64,000 bases of DNA, from positions 310,001 to 374,000 of the forward strand of contig NZ_PJBF01000040.1 in assembly GCF_002836505.1 (NCBI RefSeq), read 5' to 3'. A program made the position numbers and the translations under genes. Of this stretch, positions 37,663 to 46,897 are shown piece by piece (the stretch's first letter is position 1; the number at the start of each line of letters is the position of its first letter). This stretch comes from Psychrobacter sp. Choline-02u-9 (lineage in GTDB: Bacteria > Pseudomonadota > Gammaproteobacteria > Pseudomonadales > Moraxellaceae). The notes beneath the pieces are model-generated. The model had not been told where the DNA came from. It worked only from the letters and a program-made list of their open reading frames with translations, and searched no databases.

Positions 37663-38889
37663 ATGTTGAAGCAAGTCGAATTAGTGCTAGGAGCCAATAC
37701 GGTTATCGAAAATACAAAGTGTTCGATCGCATTTTCTACTACTAAATCATTAGAGTTTGGACAGCAGCTTGGACTATTGTGGTTGCCATTAGATGCCAAT
37801 CGTAAAGCAGTTTGTAGTCCTGCTTATTTACATGAGTCTAAAGACTGGGCTCAGCTCGATAGCAAGGATAATCCAAGTACATGGCAGTTAGATTTACCCC
37901 AGTTATTTGATAAAAATAATGTTAGTTTCTTACAACTGATTGCTTATGTTTATCATGATCCAAGCCTAAACTTGCCAGCGGTAGAGTTAAATGACGTAAG
38001 CCTCACGCTCAACAACGGGGATATTCGCTATAACTTCACAACGAACGAGCGGCATGTCAAAGCGGCGATTATATTAGAAATATATCAACGTAATAGACAT
38101 TTCAAATGTCGTGCGCTTGGCGAGGCATCAACCCAAGGCTTAGCGAGCCTTGAACATCATGTACAGGTTAGTCTGGATATTCGTCCACCTAGCACACATA
38201 CACTTATTCAAGAAGCGCAACAGCAGCAGCGTACTCAACCAAACAACGAAGCTCGCCCTCCCCGTCATGTACAAGCAGGCGAGACTTGGACAGGAACAGC
38301 GTTTGCTATTGATCCCTATCATCTGCTGACCTGCTATCATGTGATTGAGTCAGCAGCAATGGTTGGCATACGTCAGCAAGGTCAGCCTGATCGCGAGGCA
38401 CAAGTCGTATTCAGCGATATCGGAAGCGATTCAGCTATTATTAAAGTTAGCGACCCTTTGCCTAGCTACCTCCCATTGGCGCAGCAATGTGTTGATATAT
38501 TGGGTGAGACCATTACCACACTGGGGTTTCCGTTATCAGGACTGAGTAGCCAACTGCAAGTCACTCAAGGCTGTATATCAGGATTGACAGGTTTAAATAA
38601 CGATATCCGTCATATACAGTTCACCGCACCCATTCAGCCTGGATCTAGTGGTAGTCCTTTATTATTGCTGACTGGAGAGGTAGTCGGTATGGTCACATCA
38701 AGTCTGGTTCATGAACATGCACAAAATATGAACTATGCGGTGAAATTTCAGTTATTATCTGCCCTACTGGCGAGCGCTGGCATCAGTTTGGAGAACACGA
38801 CTGATTTGACCAGTTCTACGCCTCTTACAACACCTCAGCTAAGCAAGCAAAGTCGCAGTGCCTTATGGCTAGTTGGCTGTCAGGGTTAA
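37663..38889 (+). CDS. TerD-like/trypsin-like serine protease fusion
   Basis: 408 residues from ATG 37663, with TAAGGA seven bases ahead; a GTG one codon earlier is possible. Residues 1-172 follow the TerD scaffold, ending RHFKCRALGEASTQGLASLEHHVQV, but lack both calcium motifs (GLLWLPLDANRKAV stands where DLDAS is expected). After a Gln-rich linker comes a trypsin-like domain (about 200-385) with all three catalytic residues: His226 in TCYHVIE, Asp256 in GSDSAII and Ser329 in QPGSSGSPLL. There is no signal peptide, so it should be a cytoplasmic protease. First gene of the five-gene operon reaching 43513; ends 42 bases before the PRTase gene. Confidence 0.85.
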   Translation: MLKQVELVLGANTVIENTKCSIAFSTTKSLEFGQQLGLLWLPLDANRKAVCSPAYLHESKDWAQLDSKDNPSTWQLDLPQLFDKNNVSFLQLIAYVYHDPSLNLPAVELNDVSLTLNNGDIRYNFTTNERHVKAAIILEIYQRNRHFKCRALGEASTQGLASLEHHVQVSLDIRPPSTHTLIQEAQQQQRTQPNNEARPPRHVQAGETWTGTAFAIDPYHLLTCYHVIESAAMVGIRQQGQPDREAQVVFSDIGSDSAIIKVSDPLPSYLPLAQQCVDILGETITTLGFPLSGLSSQLQVTQGCISGLTGLNNDIRHIQFTAPIQPGSSGSPLLLLTGEVVGMVTSSLVHEHAQNMNYAVKFQLLSALLASAGISLENTTDLTSSTPLTTPQLSKQSRSALWLVGCQG

Positions 38890-38931
38890 AAATCTACGAC
38901 GACATACAAATAAAAGCGCCAAGGAATATGA

Positions 38932-40263
38932 ATGTTAAATGAGCAACACAGTACGACCATCACCCTACCCCGTGGTACGCTAGATCTGACTTACCAAACC
39001 AATTCAGCCACTAATAAATCAGTCACTAATAAAAATGGCGTAGAACAACGCGACCGTTATCAATTAGAAGATTTGCTAGGATTTGCACAGCGTATTAATC
39101 CAAAACGGGCGTTTCTGTTTGTCTCAAAAGTGCTAGGTCGTCATATTCCCGTTGCGCCAAGCACTATGCGAAACGCATTTACTGATTTGGCTGATTTAGT
39201 GCCTAGTGACTTGGCCGAACCAGTGCTAGTCATTGGTATGGCAGAGACCGCTGTTGGTCTATCTGCTGGTGTCCATCAAGCGCTACAAACGCGCTATCCT
39301 CAAGCTCTGCTATTGAACTCTACGCGTCATGCACAGCACGATGAGAGTAACAATGCAAATGGTAGTGATGCCAATGATACCGACTCTTTACTGACGACGT
39401 TTTGTGAAGATCACAGCCATGCCAGCCAGCATTTGATTTATCAGAGCAAAGATAGCGTTACTCAAGCGCAGCTACTGGCCAGTAAAACACTAATTATGGT
39501 CGATGATGAAGCCTCAACGGGTAATACCTGTGTGAATGTCGTCACGGCCCTACGTGAAGCAGGATTGAACCAGTTAGAGCAAGTGCATCTAACAACATTG
39601 GTCGACTGGTCATTAGATCAAGAAAAACCTCACCCACAGTCAGATGCTAAGCCTGCACGTATGGCCGATCGTCTCGCTAGTATTGAGTTTCATCGCCATC
39701 ATTTATTGTCTGGTGCCTGGCAATGGACAGATGCACCCAATCCTGAACCCATCACGATGCCATCGGTTGATACTACTGCCGCTGGTAGTCAGGCGCTCGG
39801 TGATACGGGCAACTGGGGGCGTTTTCCAACGCTAGACAGTACAGAGGGTTTTGCTAACTATCTTTCAAGTTTTCAGACTGCATTTACGCGCTTCGATGGC
39901 CAAGAAAACTTTGATGTTACTCAGCTACCAAAAAGAATCTTAGTATTGGGTAGCAATGAGTTTGTTTGGTTGCCATTTTTATTGGCTCAATGGCTTGAAA
40001 CAGAGTCAGACAAACTCAACGACGATACAGCGTCCATGGTTAATTTTAGCGCTTTAACCCGCTCACCGATTGCGCTTGGTGGAGCGATTACTACGATGCT
40101 AAGCTTTAGCGACAATTACGGGCTTGGTATGACCAATTTTGCTTATAACGTTGAGCCTAGTGATTGGGATTTGATAGTGTTGTGTGTAGAAACATCAGCT
40201 GATAGTGTGGATGCTATGTGGCGAGGTTTGGATAACGTGCTGGTGGTGAGCCCTAGTCTTTAA
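38932..40263 (+). CDS. phosphoribosyltransferase with TRSP domain
   Basis: 443 residues. The PRTase half has VLVIGMAETAVGLSAGV and the PRPP-binding motif LIMVDDEASTGNT (acidic pair at residues 191-192). The C-terminal half contains TRSP (376-379) in SALTRSPIALG, diagnostic of the TRSP domain found with these PRTases, and FAYNVEPSDWDLIVLCVET near the end. AAGGA precedes the ATG. PRTases use PRPP to glycosylate or exchange a base. In Ter clusters this protein is one of two PRTases predicted to build a nucleoside-like compound; no biochemical activity is known to me. Confidence 0.88.
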   Translation: MLNEQHSTTITLPRGTLDLTYQTNSATNKSVTNKNGVEQRDRYQLEDLLGFAQRINPKRAFLFVSKVLGRHIPVAPSTMRNAFTDLADLVPSDLAEPVLVIGMAETAVGLSAGVHQALQTRYPQALLLNSTRHAQHDESNNANGSDANDTDSLLTTFCEDHSHASQHLIYQSKDSVTQAQLLASKTLIMVDDEASTGNTCVNVVTALREAGLNQLEQVHLTTLVDWSLDQEKPHPQSDAKPARMADRLASIEFHRHHLLSGAWQWTDAPNPEPITMPSVDTTAAGSQALGDTGNWGRFPTLDSTEGFANYLSSFQTAFTRFDGQENFDVTQLPKRILVLGSNEFVWLPFLLAQWLETESDKLNDDTASMVNFSALTRSPIALGGAITTMLSFSDNYGLGMTNFAYNVEPSDWDLIVLCVETSADSVDAMWRGLDNVLVVSPSL

Positions 40264-40305
40264 ATTGCTCTCTAACTTTCAAACCTATTATTTACGGACG
40301 ACACC

Positions 40306-41136
40306 ATGACTACCTCATTTTTTAAAGCTAGCCCAGACATTATTAAGCCTTATGCCTTGATGGATTTGGATGATACGTTATTCCAAACCCAGCGCAAAAT
40401 CGACGCTTGGGATTTGCTCACTACTGAGCCTGAATCTTTGGTATGTGCAACAGTCAATAAGCAAGACGAGCCTTTGAGCTTTATGAGCCAGCGCCAAGCA
40501 ACCTTTTTTAATTGGTTACTTGCTAGCACTGAATTAATTGTAGTGACGGCACGGGATCGTAGTGAAATCAAACGCGTTAAGCTGCCCTTTGATAGTTGGC
40601 AAGTATTAACTCATGGGGCGATTATTTTAACGTCTGATGGAGCGCTGCTAAGCAGTTGGCAGCAGCATATGTATAGTAAGCTCGCGCCATTGCAAAATAA
40701 GCTTAATAAGTTAAGCGAATTATTTGCCAGTCATAGTCAAAGCGAGCAAAGTCATTTAGTATTCACACCGCATATCGATAGCTTTAACAATGGTTCTGTT
40801 GATGAAGAGCTAACCATTTATCTGGCTGTCAAACATGCGCAGAAAGATCATCAAGCGCTCGTAGATTTAGCTGAGAAACTGCCCACTCTGATACGTGATT
40901 TTGATCAAGATTTCTATGTTCATGTGAATGCCAATAACCTAGCGATATTGCCCCATGCGGTTCATAAGCGTCATGCGGTACAGTTTTTATTAGAGCATCA
41001 TTTAGACCATCAGCGTCCCAGTTTTGGTTTTGGTGATAGCTTAGCTGACCTGCCTTTCTTACAGTTATTGGACTGGTACGGTATGCCCAATCATGGCCAA
41101 TTGCATGAGCAATACCAGTCTAAATTGTCAGGCTAA
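40306..41136 (+). CDS. HAD superfamily hydrolase
   Basis: 276 residues. LMDLDDTLF at residues 18-25 is HAD motif I, with nucleophile Asp20 and general acid Asp22. VVTARDRSE carries the motif II threonine and FGFGDSLADLPFLQLLDWYG is motif IV with its acidic residues. The cap region lies at about 100-215. It is most like sugar-phosphate or nucleotide phosphatases. It sits between the two PRTase-type genes with 42- and 65-base spacers, so it probably removes a phosphate from an intermediate of the same pathway. Substrate unknown. Confidence 0.88.
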   Translation: MTTSFFKASPDIIKPYALMDLDDTLFQTQRKIDAWDLLTTEPESLVCATVNKQDEPLSFMSQRQATFFNWLLASTELIVVTARDRSEIKRVKLPFDSWQVLTHGAIILTSDGALLSSWQQHMYSKLAPLQNKLNKLSELFASHSQSEQSHLVFTPHIDSFNNGSVDEELTIYLAVKHAQKDHQALVDLAEKLPTLIRDFDQDFYVHVNANNLAILPHAVHKRHAVQFLLEHHLDHQRPSFGFGDSLADLPFLQLLDWYGMPNHGQLHEQYQSKLSG

Positions 41137-41201
41137 ACCACGAGTTTAAACTGCAGCCACGCAAATCCACTGTTATCATCAAGAGTGCTACTATTCATAC
41201 T

Positions 41202-42383
41202 ATGACTTTACCTAATATACAGATAAAAAGAGCCGATTTAAAAAACTATGGCTCAGGCAGCTATCTTGCAAGCGATGTCACTGTCCTACTCGATATGGTA
41301 GATAAGGACGCGGTTGCCGATGTGCCCGTCAGTCAAAAAGAAGCACTTATCCAAAGCGGACAACGCCATTACTCTGACATGCTGACCTTAGAGCAAGCAC
41401 CTACTGCAATGCATGAGCAGCTATACATACAGGCGTTAGAGCAAGGGTCAACAAGGACCGCGACTGATATCGCTCATTTGTCTCATACGCTACATCAGCT
41501 GTTCCAGCAGGACGTGAGTGATGAGCATCCACTGGTTTTGGTCAGTTTGGTGCGAGCTGGTCTGCCAATTGGTGTGTTATTGCAGCGTGCGCTGTCGGAT
41601 ACAGACAGTAGCTATCGCTTGCCAAGTGTACATTATGGCATCAGTATCATTCGCGATCGTGGTCTTGATCCAGTGGCCCTGCAAATGCTACTAGAGGCTT
41701 ATCCAAACAGTCCAGTCGTATTCGTCGATGGCTGGACAGGTAAAGGTGCCATATATCAAGAGTTGGCTCGCAGTCTAGAGACGTTTAGCGATTCTACTCA
41801 TGTTAATTTTGCCAACATTTTCCATCAAGGCGCTGACGTCATTCCGTTACTGACTCTTGCCGATCCGGCTGGCGTTGCTTGGCTCGCGGCAAGTGAAGAA
41901 GACTGGTTGATCCCATCGGGTTTGTTAAATAGCACCGTATCGGGATTAATTTCACGTAGCTTGTATACAGAGCCATCATCAGGCCTGCATCGCAGTGTCT
42001 TTTATGATGATTTAATTGAGGTAGATCACAGTTTGGCATTCGTCGAGCATATCGATGCCGCGAAACGATCATTGGCTACTACTCCAGTGCGTCTACCGAC
42101 TTACCAGCAGCCACGCTACCAGACTGCGGCGTTGATAGAGACGTTGGCCGCAGACTATAAGATTATCAATCGCAACCGTATTAAGCCGACTATTGCCGAG
42201 GCAACACGTGCCATATTACGCCGTGATCCAGAGCGTATATTGCTCGCCACTGCTGAGCACCCTGATACCGTACTGCTACGCCACTTATGTGCGCAACGAA
42301 ATATCACTATCAGTGTATTAGGTGATAGAATACTGCCTTATCAAGCCATCACGCTTATCAAGCAGCGCTCCCAAGACACTTAA
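41202..42383 (+). CDS. StiP-type PRTase-like protein with PELOTA RNA-binding domain
   Basis: 393 residues. SLVRAGLPIG (115-124) and FVDGWTGKG (about 174-182) form a PRTase-like nucleotide pocket. YGISIIRDRG lies between them. The C-terminal 100 residues (ARAILRRDPERILLATAEHP onward) match the PELOTA RNA-binding fold. Databases name relatives cysteine protease StiP, but the only cysteine here is Cys363, in the PELOTA part, so a cysteine protease role is not supported. A PRTase acting in the Ter biosynthetic module is favoured. No strong ribosome site; co-transcribed with its neighbours. Confidence 0.85.
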   Translation: MTLPNIQIKRADLKNYGSGSYLASDVTVLLDMVDKDAVADVPVSQKEALIQSGQRHYSDMLTLEQAPTAMHEQLYIQALEQGSTRTATDIAHLSHTLHQLFQQDVSDEHPLVLVSLVRAGLPIGVLLQRALSDTDSSYRLPSVHYGISIIRDRGLDPVALQMLLEAYPNSPVVFVDGWTGKGAIYQELARSLETFSDSTHVNFANIFHQGADVIPLLTLADPAGVAWLAASEEDWLIPSGLLNSTVSGLISRSLYTEPSSGLHRSVFYDDLIEVDHSLAFVEHIDAAKRSLATTPVRLPTYQQPRYQTAALIETLAADYKIINRNRIKPTIAEATRAILRRDPERILLATAEHPDTVLLRHLCAQRNITISVLGDRILPYQAITLIKQRSQDT

Positions 42384-42439
42384 TACATTTAACGGTATTA
42401 AATACTTTCTTTTTCGTTCTCTTATACTCTCTACTTATG

Positions 42440-43513
42440 ATGCCAATTATGTCAGATATGCTAAAAACCGAGTCAGACCTTTACAATGATACCCAATCTT
42501 ATGCGCATCTGATCACTGAGCGTCATGCGATGGTCAAACCACACACGCACCATCCATATCAGCTCGGTGCTAGCTTATACATGCCTGCGACTCGCCAAGA
42601 TATTTGGCAAGTCATCAAGCGAGATAAATTACCGACGATTAATAGTATTATTATCTGTCTAGAGGATGCGGTCAGTCAGCAGGATGTAGAGTTGGCGCTT
42701 GAGCGTTTGCGCACCCTGCTCGATACATGGGCTGAGCATGTGAATAGCATTAATGCGCCATCTAAATCGGCGAAAATTCATGCTCAGCACCCGACACGTC
42801 CATTGGTTTTTATACGTCCACGTAGCCCGATGATGCTACAGCAACTGGCTGACTACACCCATATCGATCTTATCGATGGTTTCGTTATGCCAAAAGTTGA
42901 TATGTATAGCTTATCTAACTGGCGCATGGCTTGTCAGAACCTAAAAGTAGATCAACTACTTATGCCGACGCTCGAAACCGCAGCGCTATTCAATCCGCAT
43001 CACAATCAAGAGCTTGCCATCGCTTTTAAAGAAGCGTTTAGCCAACCAGTTTTTGCATTGCGTATCGGCGGTAATGACTTATTCGCAGCACTGCGCTTAC
43101 GCCGCCCAAAGAACAGTATTGTCTATGAATCGCCTATCGGTACGTTGGCTTATCAAATGCTTGGCTGTTTTGTACCGCATGGTTTTTATCTTACCGCGCC
43201 AGTATTTGAGTACTTGGATCAGCCGACGCTGTTTATGCAAGAGCTGAACCGAGACGTCAGCTTAGGGATGGTAGGCAAAACTGTCATTCATCCAAGCCAA
43301 ATCGCCCTAGTACAGCAAGCTTATTGCGTGCCATTGAGTACACTGGATGAAGCACAAGCGATCCTTCACTCTGAGGCCAAAGCAGTGTTTAAGTACAATA
43401 ATACGATGCTAGAGCCTGCGACGCACCGTGCTTGGGCGACTGAAATTGTTAATCGTGCAGAAGCCTTTGGTACCATTGATGACGGACATAGCCAATACAG
43501 CTCACGAATGTAG
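42440..43513 (+). CDS. HpcH/HpaI aldolase, CitE-like
   Basis: 357 residues from ATG 42440; 42437 and 42449 are also possible starts. It is a TIM-barrel enzyme of the citrate lyase beta-subunit/aldolase superfamily: IICLEDAVSQQDVE (metal-binding glutamate and aspartate), FVMPKVDMYSL, LMPTLETAALF, FALRIGGNDLFAAL and VGKTVIHPSQIALVQ are conserved. No citrate lyase alpha, gamma or CitX genes are present, so fermentation is unlikely; such proteins recur in Ter biosynthetic modules. It is the last gene of the operon, followed by a strong terminator 50 bases on. Confidence 0.88.
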   Translation: MPIMSDMLKTESDLYNDTQSYAHLITERHAMVKPHTHHPYQLGASLYMPATRQDIWQVIKRDKLPTINSIIICLEDAVSQQDVELALERLRTLLDTWAEHVNSINAPSKSAKIHAQHPTRPLVFIRPRSPMMLQQLADYTHIDLIDGFVMPKVDMYSLSNWRMACQNLKVDQLLMPTLETAALFNPHHNQELAIAFKEAFSQPVFALRIGGNDLFAALRLRRPKNSIVYESPIGTLAYQMLGCFVPHGFYLTAPVFEYLDQPTLFMQELNRDVSLGMVGKTVIHPSQIALVQQAYCVPLSTLDEAQAILHSEAKAVFKYNNTMLEPATHRAWATEIVNRAEAFGTIDDGHSQYSSRM

Positions 43514-43562
43514 CTTTCATCTCTGATGATGGCTGACTGCCATTTAACAAATTGCACCATAC

Positions 43563-43598
43563 AAAAAGCCGCTATCAAATACAGGTAGCGGCTTTTTT
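43563..43598. terminator. terminator ending the Ter biosynthetic operon
   Basis: AAAAAGCCGCTA and TAGCGGCTTTTT form a 12-bp stem with an 11-base loop followed by Ts; it can also serve the convergent hydrolase gene. Confidence 0.88.
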
Positions 43599-43662
43599 AT
43601 ATAGAGATTTGCTTAGGACTTCTATAGATATAAGGCTTCAAAGCTCTCGAACAATATCTATA

Positions 43663-44475
43663 TTAAGCACAACTTTCCAAAAACTGACGAAGTACTTGGT
43701 TCACTTGATCAGGCTCTTCTACTGTCGATGTATGACCGGCACCTTTGATAATAGCAAGCTTGGACCCAGCGATAGCAAAATGCATGCGTTCAGATTTGGC
43801 ATAAGGCGTGGCGGCATCTTCATCACCAACCACAATCAGTGTTGGCGTTGTAATCTCACCCAGCTGCTCATAAGTACCTGTACGCTCAATCACGCCCATT
43901 GTTGCTTTGACCACGCCGCCTTTGCGATTGCTTTGTAGCATTGTTAGCCACTGCTTACGGTCAGATTTGCGCAGCTTGTCTGCCAAAAACGTACTGCCAA
44001 ACATGATTGGCATCACTTTGTTACTCACACGCTTCATACCTAGCCAGCGAATGGCTTTCACCAGCTTGCGATACTGAGGGATGTTTTTTGGATCTTCAGG
44101 GTCAGCAGAGGTTTCTAACAGCGTTAACGACAATAGCAGCTCAGGGCGTTTAAGCGCGATACGTTGAGCCACGAACCCGCCCATAGATAGCCCAACAAAA
44201 TGACATTTATCAATACCAAGCGCTGCAAGTAAGCCAAGCGTATCTTCAGTCAGCGTCTCCATATCATAGCCAGATTTGGTAACCTGAGACTGACCTTGCC
44301 CGCGAAAATCGAAAGCAATACAACGATAGTCTGTTTGAAAGTGCTCTACTTGCTTATCATACATCTGTGAGCTCCACAGTAGACCGTGAGCAAATACGAT
44401 AACGGGCTTTTGTGTGTCATTCGGTGCGCTGTCTTCGTAATAAATATCAGCGTTATTTACAGTGATAGTTGGCAT
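43663..44475 (-). CDS. alpha/beta hydrolase
   Basis: 270 residues from ATG 44475, with AAGGA seven bases upstream; a GTG two codons earlier is less suitable. FAHGLLWSS supplies the oxyanion hole, VGLSMGGFVA the nucleophile serine, VVGDEDAATP the acidic residue, and GAGHTSTVEEP the histidine. The set is that of small 3-oxoadipate enol-lactonase or esterase-like enzymes. Cytoplasmic, no signal peptide. Substrate cannot be assigned. It stands alone between terminator and spacer. Confidence 0.9.
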   Translation of the reverse strand: MPTITVNNADIYYEDSAPNDTQKPVIVFAHGLLWSSQMYDKQVEHFQTDYRCIAFDFRGQGQSQVTKSGYDMETLTEDTLGLLAALGIDKCHFVGLSMGGFVAQRIALKRPELLLSLTLLETSADPEDPKNIPQYRKLVKAIRWLGMKRVSNKVMPIMFGSTFLADKLRKSDRKQWLTMLQSNRKGGVVKATMGVIERTGTYEQLGEITTPTLIVVGDEDAATPYAKSERMHFAIAGSKLAIIKGAGHTSTVEEPDQVNQVLRQFLESCA

Positions 44476-44814
44476 AACCACATCCTTGTTTGATCAATGA
44501 AAAGTTCGAGCGTACCCTTGTGTCTTTTACGACTCTTTTACGCTCAACCTGGCATATTAGCATAATCCATTAGCCCCTTAGGTCATAGCCTTTTTACGAG
44601 CCAGTCGTTTTGTCTCATTAGCTAGCATCAGCTTTTACGATAGAATAGGAAAGTTTACCAGTATGTAGATGTGTCTTAAGCGCCCACAAAACACGCTTTT
44701 ATAATCATAGCAAGCTGCTATAGTAATCAGCATTGAACCATTTTTACCTTTATCTCAAAGTATTGTCATTGATACAGAATATTAAAACCGTCATTTAAAA
44801 TAAGGAAGTCTCAA
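44476..44814. other. intergenic region between hydrolase and enoyl-CoA hydratase genes
   Basis: 339 bases between divergent genes, no gene or repeat seen beyond a ribosome site AAGGA near 44802. Confidence 0.4.
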
Positions 44815-45612
44815 ATGTCACAGCCTCTCGTCGATTATCAAGTTGCAGAGCACATTGCTACCATTACCTTTAACGATCCAAAAAGCTTAAATGCCTTTGG
44901 CACACCCTTAAAAAACCAAGTCTTGATAGCGCTAGATAAAGCGGCCGCAGATGATCAAGTACGGGTGATTATTTTACAAGGGGCTGGTGGTAACTTCTCA
45001 AGCGGCGGCGATATAAAAGAGATGTTGTCTGAAGGATTAGACAAGGATATTGTTTCAAACAAATTAAGAGGCATGGTAGAAGGTGCAGGCGAAGTCAGCT
45101 TAAAATTACGTCATATCCATAAGCCGATTATTGCCAAATTAGAAGGTGCTGTGGCAGGTGCTGGCATGAACTTGGCGCTTACTTGTGACTTCCGCATTGC
45201 CGCAGACAATGCGAAGTTTGTACAAGCGTTTGTTAATATCGGCCTAGTTCCAGATGCTGGCGGTATTTACTTATTAAACCAATTGGTAGGTGCAGCAAAA
45301 GCCACTGAGCTTGTAATGCTAGGTGACAAATTAAAAGCAGAAGACATGGCGCGCTTAAACCTAGTGAACAACGTGGTAAGTGTTGACGAGCTAGAAGCCA
45401 CCGTACAAGCATTGGCGCTACGATTGAGCCAGCTGCCAGGCAAAGCATTGGCCGCTATGAAAGAGAGCTTCAACGTACACGCCTTCGCTGGTTTGAGCGC
45501 AGCGTTAGATACGGAAGTTGAGCAACAGACCGTAATGGCAAAAACCGATGACTTTATCGAAGGGGTTAGCGCCTTTATAGCAAAGCGTAAGCCTGTATAT
45601 CAAGGTAAATAA
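44815..45612 (+). CDS. enoyl-CoA hydratase/isomerase family protein
   Basis: 265-residue crotonase-fold enzyme. GAGGNFSSGGDIKEM forms the first oxyanion-hole region and KLEGAVAGAGMNLALTCDFRIA the CoA-binding loop. At the second catalytic position the sequence NIGLVPDAGGIYLLNQLVG has aspartate (VPDAG) as in phenylacetate PaaG-type isomerases rather than the classical hydratase pattern EAxxG. It probably acts on acyl-CoA in beta-oxidation or aromatic-acid degradation. AAGGA precedes the ATG. Monocistronic with its own terminator. Confidence 0.88.
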   Translation: MSQPLVDYQVAEHIATITFNDPKSLNAFGTPLKNQVLIALDKAAADDQVRVIILQGAGGNFSSGGDIKEMLSEGLDKDIVSNKLRGMVEGAGEVSLKLRHIHKPIIAKLEGAVAGAGMNLALTCDFRIAADNAKFVQAFVNIGLVPDAGGIYLLNQLVGAAKATELVMLGDKLKAEDMARLNLVNNVVSVDELEATVQALALRLSQLPGKALAAMKESFNVHAFAGLSAALDTEVEQQTVMAKTDDFIEGVSAFIAKRKPVYQGK

Positions 45613-45634
45613 TAACTTAAATAACGATACAATC

Positions 45635-45668
45635 AAAAAAGGGCTGCCAATATGGTAGCCCTTTTTTT
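45635..45668. terminator. bidirectional terminator
   Basis: AAAAAAGGGCTGCCA and TGGTAGCCCTTTTTT pair with one wobble and a 3-base loop, between convergent genes. Confidence 0.88.
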
Positions 45669-45682
45669 GTCAATGCCTTTAA

Positions 45683-46123
45683 TTAAGAAGCGGTAGCGGG
45701 TTTAGAATGATGAGGTAAAGTAAATATCTTGTCAAAAATCAGAGTAAACGTAAACGTATAAACTAAGAAAAACAGCAGTAGCGCCACTTCCATCATCAAG
45801 GCTTTTACTAGACCAACATCGTACCAAATCATATATAGTGGCAAGCAGATCAACACCAGCCCACCTTCAAAACCAAAAGCATGAACACTGCGTATCCATA
45901 ATGTGCGACGTACAATGCGCCTGCGACGTTCCCACGCTTCAAAAGCGGTATTATATATGAAGTTCCAAACGACGGCTGCTACCGACATCATTACGGCGAT
46001 TGGTAAAGATTCTGATGCATCACTGTGACTGAGTTTCATCAATATAAGGGTAGATAAGATAATCGCGATAATTTCGAAGGCGGTCACATAAATTAAGCGA
46101 CGTTTAAGCGGTGATAAGGTCAT
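45683..46123 (-). CDS. PACE family multidrug efflux pump
   Basis: 146 residues from ATG 46123, chosen for GGAG nine bases upstream; a TTG start at 46138 would add five residues. Four membrane segments (two BTP domains) carry the family motifs: WNFIYNTAFEAWE, RSVHAFGFEGG and WYDVGLVKALM. PACE transporters such as AceI of Acinetobacter export biguanides and other short-chain cationic compounds by proton antiport. Size and motif order fit. It lies next to the DUF805 gene on the same strand but 209 bases away. Confidence 0.88.
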   Translation of the reverse strand: MTLSPLKRRLIYVTAFEIIAIILSTLILMKLSHSDASESLPIAVMMSVAAVVWNFIYNTAFEAWERRRRIVRRTLWIRSVHAFGFEGGLVLICLPLYMIWYDVGLVKALMMEVALLLFFLVYTFTFTLIFDKIFTLPHHSKPATAS

Positions 46124-46331
46124 CAACCAAGACTCCAAAGCACCTGTATTTAAACAGCAAGGTGCGTATCAAAGTATCGGTCCGTCCCGAATTAGAAAAG
46201 ATAAATAAAGTACAGAGCCACGGTTTCCGCCTGCCCCTATATTATACAGAAACCAGACTCAAAAATCAGTGAGGACATTTGTAAACAGGCGTAAGCCGTT
46301 TTATTAACGATTACCGCCTGTTTTAACCGGA

Positions 46332-46775
46332 CTATTTCGCCGGTAGACCCCATTTATTGGTTTCAGGCTTGGTATCACTCACTAGAAATACCAGCAATAT
46401 AATAGAGCCTACAAGTGGCACTATCCCTATCAAAAACCACCATCCTGAGCGGCTAGTATCATGTAAGCGACGGATAGTCACGGCAAGACCAGGCAGAAAT
46501 AAACCAAGTGCCGCTACTATGTAAAATAAACCTGTCTCTGAGCTGAATATTATTGCGTCTAGCAGCATTGCAACGATCATCACCCCCATTTGCACTAGAA
46601 AAAAATACCAATATTCTTTACGGCGCGCACGACCAGAAAAATTCGTGTAATTTCTCATGCCCTTTTTAAACCAGTCAATGATGCCATAATTTGCTTCAGC
46701 GCTATGATTGTTAGCCATCGTAGATCTGGGCAATGGCGGCGGTGTTGCTTTATCGAGCTTAATATTATTTTCCAT
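46332..46775 (-). CDS. DUF805 membrane protein
   Basis: 147 residues. After a polar N-terminus of about 35 residues come YTNFSGRARRKEYWYFFL, the DUF805 hallmark, and hydrophobic segments at about 55-75, 83-100 and 115-133 with LAVTIRRLHDTSRSGWWFL. Function unknown; the family is widespread in bacteria as small inner-membrane proteins. It starts with an ATG and has no close partner. Confidence 0.86.
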   Translation of the reverse strand: MENNIKLDKATPPPLPRSTMANNHSAEANYGIIDWFKKGMRNYTNFSGRARRKEYWYFFLVQMGVMIVAMLLDAIIFSSETGLFYIVAALGLFLPGLAVTIRRLHDTSRSGWWFLIGIVPLVGSIILLVFLVSDTKPETNKWGLPAK

Positions 46776-46897
46776 AGGGCTTTTTATCTCAGTCGTGAAA
46801 AGTAGAAATAGTCAGTGAAAATTATCAACAATTGGCTTTGATTATAGATACTCAATAAAAGTTTGTAAATGAATACTAGTTTTCTTAGAGTCATTAA

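Noticed and set aside
26686..43513. Plasmid- or transposon-borne ter operon
   Set aside because: No transposase, integrase, terminal repeats or tRNA boundary was seen, and base composition resembles the flanking core genes; horizontal origin is possible but not shown.
43552..43938. + strand frame opposite the alpha/beta hydrolase
   Set aside because: It spans the operon terminator and is antisense to a gene with a complete catalytic triad.
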